Assembly: GCF_002305895.1 (NCBI RefSeq)
Contig: NZ_CP022203.1
Location: 3,078,501-3,142,500 of the forward strand
DNA length: 64,000 bases
Origin: Corallococcus macrosporus DSM 14697
Lineage (GTDB): Bacteria; Myxococcota; Myxococcia; Myxococcales; Myxococcaceae
Direction of reading: 5' to 3'
In this document: piece after piece, positions 44,942 through 52,648 of the stretch
How positions within the stretch are numbered: position 1 is the first letter of the stretch
Layout: each line of letters begins with the position of its first letter
Notes under the pieces: generated by a model
Seen by the model: only the letters and a program-made list of their open reading frames with translations
Databases searched by the model: none
Told to the model about the DNA's origin: nothing
Program-made: the position numbers and the translations under genes

Positions 44942-45661
44942 GTGGCCGTCGCCTTCTTCGACCTGGACAAGACGCTCATCGCCGCCAACTCGGGCTCGCT
45001 GTGGATTCGCCGCGAGCTCGAGCTGGGGCACATCTCCCGCTTCCAGGCGCTGCGCGCCAGCCTCTGGATTGCGCGCTACCACCTGGGCTTCGTGTCCATG
45101 CAGGACGCCGTGGCGCGGGCCATCGCGCAGCTCGCGGGGACGCTCGCGAAGCCGCTCCAGGAGCGGACCGCTGTCTTCTACGCGGAGCAGGTCCGGCCGC
45201 TCTACCGGCCTGGGGCCTGGGCCGTGCTGGACTCGCACCGGCGCGCTGGCGAGCGGCTCGTGCTGTTGACGTCGTCCACGGGCTACCTGTCGGAGCTGGT
45301 GGCGCGGGAGCTGGGGCTGGACGCGGTGCTGTGCAACCGCTTCGAGGTCGACGGCGAGGGGCGGCACACCGGGCGCGCCCTGGGCACCATCTGCTTCGGC
45401 GAGGGCAAGCGCGTCTGCGCCGAGGCCTACGTGCGCGAGGCGGGCGTGCCGTTGTCGGCGTGCGCCTTCTACACCGACTCGTACTCGGACCTGTCGGTGA
45501 TGGAGGTGGTGGGGCGGCCGGTGGCGGTCCACCCGGACCACCGGCTGCGGCGCCACGCCCGGAAGCGAGGCTGGCCCGTGGTGGACTGGGGCGTCCCGCC
45601 CGGAGGCGGCGTGCCGGCCGGTCCGCCCGCCCCGCCCGTGGTGCCGTCCACCGGAGCCTGA
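44942..45661 (+). CDS. HAD-IB phosphatase (SerB-like)
   Basis: 239 residues from GTG 44942, AGAGG about 6 bases upstream, ten bases after the protease gene. HAD motif I FFDLDKTLI (D7, D9), II LLTSSTGY, IV AFYTDSYSDLSVMEVVG. Lacks a signal peptide and has the long helical C1 cap of the phosphoserine-phosphatase-like HAD-IB group (also many lysophosphatidate or sugar-phosphate phosphatases). The C-terminal Gly/Pro-rich tail of about 25 residues is extra. Substrate undetermined. Last of a four-gene run. Confidence 0.86.
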   Translation: MAVAFFDLDKTLIAANSGSLWIRRELELGHISRFQALRASLWIARYHLGFVSMQDAVARAIAQLAGTLAKPLQERTAVFYAEQVRPLYRPGAWAVLDSHRRAGERLVLLTSSTGYLSELVARELGLDAVLCNRFEVDGEGRHTGRALGTICFGEGKRVCAEAYVREAGVPLSACAFYTDSYSDLSVMEVVGRPVAVHPDHRLRRHARKRGWPVVDWGVPPGGGVPAGPPAPPVVPSTGA

Positions 45662-45706
45662 CGCGCGGCGCGCGCCCGGTCCGGTGGGGACGTCACGCCG
45701 GACGCT

Positions 45707-47764
45707 TCAGCGGCGCGGTGCCACCAGGCGCATGCTGAAGGTGTAGTCCACGTTCACCGGGTAGCCCTTGTAGATGATGGGCTTGTAGGTGCGGGACGCG
45801 AGGGCATCGAGCACCACGCGCTCCATGTGCGCCACGGACTTGATGGTGCGGCACCTCTCCACGCGGCCCTGCTGGGTGATGGTGCAGCGGACAATCATCA
45901 CCCCGCTCGACTTCGCGGCCATCGCCTCGCGCGTGTAGATGATGTCCTTGCCCTGGTCGACCATCTCCGGACGGGGCATGTCCTCGTTGTAGGGGAGCAC
46001 GTCGCCGCGCGCGGAGGCGACCGCCGCGGTGGGGAGGACCGGCAGCGCGAGGCCCGTCGCCGAGCCCTTGGCTGGCGCCGGAGCGGACGCCGCGGCCGTG
46101 GCGGCACCGACGGCCGCCGCGACGGGCAGCTCGGCGGCGGGAGACGTCGTGGGCGCGAGCATCACCGGCGCGGACATGCCGCCCGGCGTGGCCACCGGCT
46201 CGACCTCATCAACCGCCTCGTCCGTGCTCACCGAGGCCACCTCGACGTGACGGCTGCCGCCCGAGCCGCCCCGGCGCCTCTGCAGCTTCTGCGACAGCAC
46301 CACCTCGCCGGTGCCGCCCGTCACGACGGTCTCCATCTGGTGGCCCTCCAGCGCGAAGGTCAGCTCCACCGTGACGGAGCCATCCTGGCCGGCCGGAATC
46401 TCCAGGGTGAAGGGCGTGACGCCGCGCTCCTTGCCCCGGTAGAAGACGCGGGCGCCGGTGGGCTGGCTCATCAGCTTGAAGCGGACCTTGCCCGCGTTCG
46501 CGGCGGCGGGCTCGGCCGCGGGCTCCGCGGCGGGCGCGGCCGCGACAGGCGCGGCGGGGGCCGCCACCTGGGGCGTCGTGGGGGCCGGCGGCGCTTCCTT
46601 GTTCGCCAGGAAGAACACCGCGCCGCCCGCGATGAGGCCGGCGACCACCAGGCCGCCCAGGCCCCCCGTCAGCAGGGTGCGCTGCCGGGCGCGCTCGACG
46701 TCCTTGGGCACCTCCACGCTGATGTCCACCGCCAGCGTGTCCCCGGACTCCGTGTTGTTGCCCACGTTGGAGAACAGCGCGGGGGACGGGTAGGGGCCCG
46801 TCGTCGTCGCCCCGCCGGGCCGCTTGAAGATGCCGCTGTTGCCGCCCGCCGCCATGCTCGCTTCGCGCAGGCCGTCGAGCAGCTCATCCATGGTCTGGTA
46901 GCGCCGCGCCGGGTCCTTCTCCAGGCAGCGGCGCACCACCGCCTCGATTTCCGGCGGCACGTGGAGGTCCGGCCGCACCTGCTGGAAGGTGGGCGGGGCT
47001 TCCTTGTAGTGGGCGAAGATGAGCTCGATGTGGTCGCGCGCGATGAACGGCGGACGCCCCATCAGCATCTGGAAGAGCACGATGCCCAGCGAGTACACGT
47101 CACTGCGCGCGTCGGTGGCGTTGCGCGCCTGCTCGGGCGCCATGTACTGCGGCGAGCCGAGGAAGGTGCCGTTCTGGGTGATTTCGGGGGAGAGCTGCCC
47201 CTCCTGGGGCGCCGCCACGGACTTCACCAGGCCGAAGTCCAGCACCTTCACCAGGTCCTGATCCTGCTCGTTGAGGAGCATGATGTTGGCTGGCTTCAGG
47301 TCGCGGTGGATGATGCCCAGGCTGTGCGCCTCGCGCAGCGAGCGGCAGATCTGCTGCGTCACGGCGATGGCGCGCGCCCATGGCAGAGGGCCGGCCTGCC
47401 CCAGCACCTGGGCCAGCGTCCGGCCGTCCAGGTACTCCATGGCGATGTAGAAGATGCCGTCGTCCGTCTGCCCGTAGTCGATGACGGTGACGGTGTTGGG
47501 GTGGCGCAGCTTGGACGTCAGCGACGCCTCGCGCAGGAAGCGCTTCTGGAAGCCCGGATCCCTGCTGCTGGGGAAGCTGGGGTTGAGCACCTTGAGCGCC
47601 ACCACGCGCTCGAGCGGTGCCTGGAGGGCGCGGTAGACCCGCCCCATGCCCCCGATGCCCAGCGGTTCCAGGATGCTGAAGCGGCCGTTCAGGGTCCGCC
47701 CGATGAGCGGATCCGCGCCTGTTCCAGTGGGTGCCTCGGGATTCGGCGAGTCGCCCTTGATCAT
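45707..47764 (-). CDS. Ser/Thr kinase fused to PEGA-like and TonB C-terminal domains
   Basis: 685 residues from ATG 47764 (the frame stays open to 47899). Cytosolic kinase domain (about 27-300): Gly loop GIGGMG 36-41, K58, catalytic HRDLKPAN (153-160), DFG 176-178 and APE 209-211, all intact, so active. A single membrane segment about 363-387 leads outside to a Pro/Ala linker, a PEGA-like beta domain (425-497), a disordered region and a TonB/energy-transducer-like C-terminal domain (about 605-683; VMIVRCTITQQGRVERC, YPVNVDYTFSMRLV). A kinase joined to TonB_C is unusual: the outer domain may sense an outer-membrane or wall ligand. Confidence 0.9.
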   Translation of the reverse strand: MIKGDSPNPEAPTGTGADPLIGRTLNGRFSILEPLGIGGMGRVYRALQAPLERVVALKVLNPSFPSSRDPGFQKRFLREASLTSKLRHPNTVTVIDYGQTDDGIFYIAMEYLDGRTLAQVLGQAGPLPWARAIAVTQQICRSLREAHSLGIIHRDLKPANIMLLNEQDQDLVKVLDFGLVKSVAAPQEGQLSPEITQNGTFLGSPQYMAPEQARNATDARSDVYSLGIVLFQMLMGRPPFIARDHIELIFAHYKEAPPTFQQVRPDLHVPPEIEAVVRRCLEKDPARRYQTMDELLDGLREASMAAGGNSGIFKRPGGATTTGPYPSPALFSNVGNNTESGDTLAVDISVEVPKDVERARQRTLLTGGLGGLVVAGLIAGGAVFFLANKEAPPAPTTPQVAAPAAPVAAAPAAEPAAEPAAANAGKVRFKLMSQPTGARVFYRGKERGVTPFTLEIPAGQDGSVTVELTFALEGHQMETVVTGGTGEVVLSQKLQRRRGGSGGSRHVEVASVSTDEAVDEVEPVATPGGMSAPVMLAPTTSPAAELPVAAAVGAATAAASAPAPAKGSATGLALPVLPTAAVASARGDVLPYNEDMPRPEMVDQGKDIIYTREAMAAKSSGVMIVRCTITQQGRVERCRTIKSVAHMERVVLDALASRTYKPIIYKGYPVNVDYTFSMRLVAPRR

Positions 47765-48008
47765 TCGTAGCCCCAGACAGCAAGCAACATCGGTTCTCCT
47801 GAAGTGTCGCCGCGCTTCATCAAACCATACCTGCCTCGTGCTCCGCACCAGGGGGCTGTCCGATCCAGCACGTCTGATGCCTTCCGTTGACGCCATCACT
47901 CGTCAAACGTGTGAGAGTGCATGCCGGTCAGCCCGCATTGACGCTTCTTTGTCTGACAGACTAGCGTGCTCCAATCCCGCGCTTCAGTGACAGGCGGGAG
48001 TTCCCCTG
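47765..48008. promoter_or_regulatory. Regulatory region between the kinase gene and the Che operon
   Basis: 244 bases separate these divergent genes. For the Che operon the best match is TTGACG at 47938-47943 with CTAGCG 17 bases later, weak at the -10 site. GGCGGGAG at 47993-48000 is the ribosome site of cheW. No sigma-54 GG-N10-GC pair with good flanks was found by eye. Confidence 0.25.
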
Positions 48009-48572
48009 ATGCCAGACACACCAGAGAATCCCATGGCAGCGCGGTCGCGCCGTCTCTCCGTCGAGGAGCGGCTGGGGCAGCTCGAGGCGGAGCAGGCCCG
48101 GCTGCGCCAGGAGCTGGCGTCGCTGGCGGGTGAGCTGCGACTGCCGGGCATGTACCTGACGGTGGACGCGGCGGGGACCAGCGCGCTGCTGGACGCGGAG
48201 TCGGTGCAGGAGGTGGTCCGCCTGGTGGAGCTGGAGCCCCTGCCGGGCGCGCCCGCGCACGTGGCGGGGACCTTCGTCTACCGGGGCAGCCCGGCGGTGG
48301 TGGTGGACCTGGCGGCGCTGCTGGGCGTGAAGCGGGAGGCCTCGCTGGACGCGCACCTGGTTGTCTGTGGTGGCGCCAGGACCATCGCCGTGCTGGTGGA
48401 CCGCGTTCGCGACCTGGTGGAGGCCCCGGTGCTGGTGGACGGGACGCCGGAGGGCACGTCGCCGCTGCCCTGGGATGCCAGCGGGTTGATGGCGGGCCTG
48501 TGCCGGACCCCTGAAGGTGTGCGTCCGCTGCTGCGGATGTCCGCGGTGCTGGTGGGGCCGGAGGCGCCGTGA
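48009..48572 (+). CDS. cheW: CheW-like chemosensory coupling protein (first copy)
   Basis: 187 residues. A helical N-terminus of about 45 residues (VEERLGQLEAEQARLRQELASL, likely coiled coil) then a CheW-type beta-barrel domain (about 47-180): MYLTVDAAGTSALLDAESVQEVVRLVELEPLPGAPAHVAGTF-type pattern with VYRGSPAVVVDLAALLG. CheW links receptors to CheA. The ribosome site GGCGGGAG is eight bases upstream. First gene of the Che operon; its stop overlaps cheR (GTGA). Confidence 0.88.
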   Translation: MPDTPENPMAARSRRLSVEERLGQLEAEQARLRQELASLAGELRLPGMYLTVDAAGTSALLDAESVQEVVRLVELEPLPGAPAHVAGTFVYRGSPAVVVDLAALLGVKREASLDAHLVVCGGARTIAVLVDRVRDLVEAPVLVDGTPEGTSPLPWDASGLMAGLCRTPEGVRPLLRMSAVLVGPEAP

Positions 48573-50032
48573 GCGAGGGCGTGCTTGACGACGCGACGCT
48601 GGGCCGGGTGGAGGAGGTCCTCCTGTCCGCCTGTGGCGTGACGTTGGCGCGCAGCCTGCGGCGCTCGCTGGAGGCGGCGCTGGGCCGGGCCGCGCGCTCG
48701 CGGGGGCTGGAGCCCGAGGCCTTCCTGCGCAAGCTGTTGGTGCGCGAGGCCGCGGCGGTGGAGTGCTTCATCGAGCACGCCGTCATCGGCGAGACGTACT
48801 TCTTCCGCCACCCGGAGCACCTGCGCGCGGTGGCGCGGCTGGGGCGAGCGCACCCGGCCCCGTGCTTCCAGGTGTGGAGCGCGGGCTGCGCCAGCGGCGA
48901 GGAGCCCTACAGCATCGCCATGGCCTTGCTGGCGGAGGGGCTGCCCGAGGGCCGCTTCCGCGTGCTGGCGACGGACGTGTCGGGCCGGGCCATCGAGCGC
49001 GCGCAGGAGGGCGTCTACGGGCCGTGGTCCCTGCGCCGCATCGAGCCGGAGCAGGAGAAGCGCTTCCTGGTGGCGAACGGCGAGGGCTTCTCCGTCATCC
49101 CGCAGGTCCGGCGCGCCGTGGAGTTCCGGCGCCACAACCTGGTGGTGGACCCGCCGCCCTTCATGGGGCTGGGCGCCATCTTCTGCCGCAACGTGCTCAT
49201 CTACTTCCCGACGGAGCTGGCGCGCGAGGTGCTGCGGCGCTTCATTGACGCGCTGGCGCCTGGCGGGCTGCTCTTCGTCTCGCCCGCCGAGGTGCCGCTC
49301 ACCAATGGCCTGGGCCTGGAGACGGTGGACGCCGAGGGGAGCGTGGCGCTGCGGGTGCCCGTGCCCGGGGCGGCGCAGGCCGTGACGCCGGAGGCGCGGC
49401 TGCCGCGCGTGGGGGGCCGCCGTGATGCCCTGGCCGCGGGCGCGCTGGCCGTCTCGCCAGCGCCGCCGGACACGCGTGGGGGAGCGGGGCGCCCGTCCGC
49501 GGCGCGAGCCGCCGAGCCGCCACGCCTGGCCTGGGCTGGAAGCGCGAGCCCAGGGGCGTTCCCGCCGGTGGCCGGGGCGCCGCGTGGGGTGGGGACCGGA
49601 AACGCGAACGTGGTCGTGCCTACGCCCGAGGAGGACCCGGCGCTGGCGCGGGCCATCAGCGCCGCGCGCTCGGGGCGCTTCGACGAGGCGGAGGCGCTGG
49701 CGCGTCAGGCCGCGAAGGCGCTCGTCCCGGAGGCGTACCTGCTCCTGTCCATGGTGGCCGATGTGCGCGGCGACCTGAACGGGGCGGTGGAGGCGGTCCG
49801 CAAGGCCTTGTACCTGGAGCCCCGCCTGGCGCTTGGGCACGCCACCCTGGTGGCCCTGTACGGCCGCATGGAGCGGCGCGAGGACGCGGAGCGTGCGAGG
49901 CAGAACGCCCTGCGCGCGCTGGATGGATTGGACGACGAACACCCGCTGCGTGGGGTGGAGACGATGACGGCCGGTGGCCTGAGGCAGGCCCTGGCGCCAG
50001 TCGAGCAGGCTGGCTGGCAGGGGGCGCGCTGA
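48569..50032 (+). CDS. cheR: CheR methyltransferase with C-terminal TPR-like region
   Basis: 487 residues from GTG 48569. CheR N-terminal helix bundle, then the SAM-binding domain with SAGCASGEEPYSIAM, LATDVSGRAIERAQEGVYG, and FCRNVLIYF. A Pro/Ala-rich linker (about 280-350) joins a C-terminal tetratricopeptide-like part (about 355-470, with YLLLSMVADVRGDLNGAVEA and AVEAVRKALYLEP). It methylates receptor glutamates. The TPR extension is known from CheR proteins that bind other partners. No cheB demethylase is in the operon. Confidence 0.92.
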   Translation: MSEGVLDDATLGRVEEVLLSACGVTLARSLRRSLEAALGRAARSRGLEPEAFLRKLLVREAAAVECFIEHAVIGETYFFRHPEHLRAVARLGRAHPAPCFQVWSAGCASGEEPYSIAMALLAEGLPEGRFRVLATDVSGRAIERAQEGVYGPWSLRRIEPEQEKRFLVANGEGFSVIPQVRRAVEFRRHNLVVDPPPFMGLGAIFCRNVLIYFPTELAREVLRRFIDALAPGGLLFVSPAEVPLTNGLGLETVDAEGSVALRVPVPGAAQAVTPEARLPRVGGRRDALAAGALAVSPAPPDTRGGAGRPSAARAAEPPRLAWAGSASPGAFPPVAGAPRGVGTGNANVVVPTPEEDPALARAISAARSGRFDEAEALARQAAKALVPEAYLLLSMVADVRGDLNGAVEAVRKALYLEPRLALGHATLVALYGRMERREDAERARQNALRALDGLDDEHPLRGVETMTAGGLRQALAPVEQAGWQGAR

Positions 50033-50065
50033 GCGGCGCGCGCTCCTCACGAGGTGGGAGGCAAC

Positions 50066-51670
50066 GTGGACGTCAAAGAGACGCACCTGACACCGCCGGG
50101 CCGCGCGCCGGGGAGCAGGCTCAGTCTGCGGATGAAGATCCTCGCGCTCACCGGGGCGACGGGGGGACTGGTGGCCGTCTTCCTCATCACCACGACGTGG
50201 GTGCAGATGGGGGATGCGCTTCGCAATGACCTGTCCCGCCGCGCCAACTCGGTGAGCGTGGAGCTGGCGAGGACGCTGACGCCCATGCTGGGCGCGAGGC
50301 GCGACCCGGAGCGGCTCCAGGAGCTGGTGCAGGGCGCGCTGAGCCTGGGGCCCGAGGTCGCCTACGTCCGCGTCCACGACGCGGACGGCACGCTCCTGGG
50401 CGAGGCCGCCGCGGAGCGTTACGTCGGCGAGGCCCAGTCGCCCGCCGCCATCGAGGGCGACGCCTCGGTGCTCCGCCGCAGGGCCGTGAAGGGCACGGGC
50501 CTGGTGGAGACGACGACGCCGGTGCTCGCGCCCGGGTCCACCTCGCACCTGGGCACCCTCCAGCTCGCGCTGCACGAGGAGGGCCTGCGCCAGACGCTGC
50601 GCGAGGCCACGCGCTTCACGGCCATCATCAGCCTGCTGGTGCTGGTGGCCTGCCTGGTGGCGGCCTGGCTGGTGTCCGGGATGCTCGTGGTGCCGCTGGA
50701 GCGGCTGGCGCACGCCGCGGCGGGCATCGCCGCGGGGGACCTGCGCCAGCAGGTGGACCTCCAGGGCTCGGATGAGATTGGCGACGTGGCGCGCAGCTTC
50801 GCGGTGATGACGGACGCGCTCTCCCACTTGCTGCAGGACCTGCGCGGCGCGGCGGCGGAGATGGAGCGGGAGGCGGCGGGCGTGCTGGCCACCTCCACCC
50901 AGCAGTCCGCCATGGCCCACCAGCAGGCCTCCGCCATCAACGAGACGAGCACCACGGTGGCGGAGATTGCCCAGACGTCCAAGCAGGCCACCGCCTACGC
51001 GGACTCGGTCATCTCCCAGACGCAGAAGTCGGAGGCGCTCAGCGCGGAAGGGCAGCAGGTCGTCAGCGAGAGCGTCTCCGGCATGGAGAAGCTGGGCGAG
51101 CAGGTGAAGGCCATTGCCCTGGCCATCTCCGACCTCAGCGAGCGCACGCTGCAGATTGGCGACATCATCAGCACGGTGAAGGACGTGGCCGAGCAGTCCA
51201 ACCTGTTGGCGCTCAACGCCTCCATCGAGGCGGCGAAGGCGGGCGAGCACGGCCGCGGCTTCGCGGTGGTGGCCACGGAGATGCGCACGCTGGCGGAGCA
51301 GTCCCGCATCGCCGCGGAGCAGGTGCGCGGCCTGCTCAACGAAGTGCAGAAGGGGACGCGTCAGGCCGTCAGCGCCACGGAGGAGGGCAGCCGCCGGGCG
51401 CAGGCGGCCATGGAGCTGGCGCGCGAGGCGGGGACGACCATCCTGGGGCTGTCGGAGGTCATCCGCGAGTCGTCGGGCGCGGCGCGGCAGATTGCCGGCA
51501 ACACGCGTCAGCAGACCATTGGCGTGGAGCAGATCTCCACCGCCATGAGCGAGCTGACCTCCGCCATGGGAGACTCGGTGGAGAGCACCCGGCGCATCGA
51601 ACAGGTGGCGGGCAATCTGACCAATCTCTCGAAACGGTTCTCGGACCTGGTGGGTAGGTACCAGTTATGA
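50066..51670 (+). CDS. mcp: Methyl-accepting chemotaxis protein
   Basis: 534 residues from GTG 50066, GGGAGG four bases upstream (GTG 50054 has none). Two membrane segments (about 23-43 and 190-212) flank a periplasmic sensor of about 150 residues; HAMP follows ([18 protein letters not shown]), then a cytoplasmic signalling domain with the hairpin tip [20 protein letters not shown]. No C-terminal NWETF-like pentapeptide for CheR tethering. Ligand unknown. Its last base overlaps cheY by four. Confidence 0.94.
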   Translation: MDVKETHLTPPGRAPGSRLSLRMKILALTGATGGLVAVFLITTTWVQMGDALRNDLSRRANSVSVELARTLTPMLGARRDPERLQELVQGALSLGPEVAYVRVHDADGTLLGEAAAERYVGEAQSPAAIEGDASVLRRRAVKGTGLVETTTPVLAPGSTSHLGTLQLALHEEGLRQTLREATRFTAIISLLVLVACLVAAWLVSGMLVVPLERLAHAAAGIAAGDLRQQVDLQGSDEIGDVARSFAVMTDALSHLLQDLRGAAAEMEREAAGVLATSTQQSAMAHQQASAINETSTTVAEIAQTSKQATAYADSVISQTQKSEALSAEGQQVVSESVSGMEKLGEQVKAIALAISDLSERTLQIGDIISTVKDVAEQSNLLALNASIEAAKAGEHGRGFAVVATEMRTLAEQSRIAAEQVRGLLNEVQKGTRQAVSATEEGSRRAQAAMELAREAGTTILGLSEVIRESSGAARQIAGNTRQQTIGVEQISTAMSELTSAMGDSVESTRRIEQVAGNLTNLSKRFSDLVGRYQL

Positions 51671-52050
51671 ACGCAAAGGTGCTCATCGTCGAAGACACGA
51701 AGACCATCACCAACCTGCTTCAGGTGTACCTGATGGGGTGGGGGCTGGAGTTCTTCGACGCTCCGAACGGCGCGCAGGGCCTCACCAAGGCGCGTGAGCT
51801 CAAGCCGGACCTCATCATCTCCGACGTGCAGATGCCGGAGATGGATGGCTTCGCGCTGTGCGCGGCGGTGCGGGCGGACCCGCAGCTTCACAACACGCCC
51901 TTCATGATGCTCACCTCGCTGAAGGACGACGCGAGCCGGCAGAAAGGCAAGCTGGTGGGGGCCAGCGCCTTCCTCAACAAGCCGGTGTCGGTGGACGACC
52001 TTCGTTCGAAGGTGCGCGACATCCTGAAGCTGCCCGCGACCCGGTACTGA
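51667..52050 (+). CDS. cheY: CheY-like single-domain response regulator
   Basis: 127 residues, a lone receiver domain: [12 protein letters not shown] with acidic pair E-D, phosphoacceptor Asp in [12 protein letters not shown], Thr-Ser MLTSLKDD and Lys in AFLNKPVSV. No effector domain. Overlaps the receptor gene by four bases (ATGA) and precedes the second cheW by four bases. Probably the diffusible output of this Che pathway, or a phosphate sink. Confidence 0.93.
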   Translation: MNAKVLIVEDTKTITNLLQVYLMGWGLEFFDAPNGAQGLTKARELKPDLIISDVQMPEMDGFALCAAVRADPQLHNTPFMMLTSLKDDASRQKGKLVGASAFLNKPVSVDDLRSKVRDILKLPATRY

Positions 52051-52054
52051 GCGC

Positions 52055-52639
52055 ATGTCGAAGGACGACGCCAAGATGGATTACGCCGGGCTGAAGCGAC
52101 AGCTCTCCGAGGCGCACGCGCTGCTGGACGGCAGGCAGGGGGTGAGCCCGGAGAAGCGGCGCGAGGTGCTGAGCGCCCGGGCCCGCGCCCTGGCCGAAGC
52201 CCGCCACGAGGAGCGCCAGGAGGTGCTCTCCGTGCTGGCCTTCCAGGTGGGCGGTGAGCGCTACGCGGTGCGCATCGAGCACGTGGACCACGTGCTGGAG
52301 GCGCGCGGCATCAGCGCGTTGCCCGGCGCGCCCCGGCACGTGCTGGGCGCGCTGGTGAGCCGCTCGCGCGTGGTGCCGGTGCTGGACCTGCGTCAGCTCC
52401 TGGGGCTGGAGGGGGGCGGCATGTCGGACCTCGGCAAGGTGGTGGTGGTCGAGGCAGGGGACAGTGAAGAGAGTTTCGGGCTGGCGGCCGAGTCCGTGGA
52501 GGGCCGCAAGGAGTTGCCGAAGACGGAGCTGTCCCAGCCTCCGCCCGGGCCCTTCTTGTTCCTCACGCCGGACCGGCTGACGGTGTTGGACCTGGAGCAG
52601 CTCGGGGGCCCGTCCGCCACGCGGCCCGAAGGGGAGTAG
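52055..52639 (+). CDS. cheW: CheW-like coupling protein (second copy)
   Basis: 194 residues. An N-terminal helical extension of about 60 residues (QLSEAHALLDGRQG, ALAEARHEERQEVLSV) leads to a full CheW domain: VLAFQVGGERYAVRIEHVDHVLE, LPGAPRHVLGALVSRSRVVPVLDL (in overlapping pieces) and VVVVEAGDS. Different from the first copy in sequence and length, so not a duplicate in tandem. It sits between cheY and cheA. Confidence 0.92.
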   Translation: MSKDDAKMDYAGLKRQLSEAHALLDGRQGVSPEKRREVLSARARALAEARHEERQEVLSVLAFQVGGERYAVRIEHVDHVLEARGISALPGAPRHVLGALVSRSRVVPVLDLRQLLGLEGGGMSDLGKVVVVEAGDSEESFGLAAESVEGRKELPKTELSQPPPGPFLFLTPDRLTVLDLEQLGGPSATRPEGE

Positions 52640-52648
52640 GCACGCGCC

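Noticed and set aside
45707-47899. Longer start for the Ser/Thr kinase at 47899
   Set aside because: The extra 45 residues carry no kinase motif, and a ribosome-like GGGG element precedes ATG 47764. Not excluded, but less likely.
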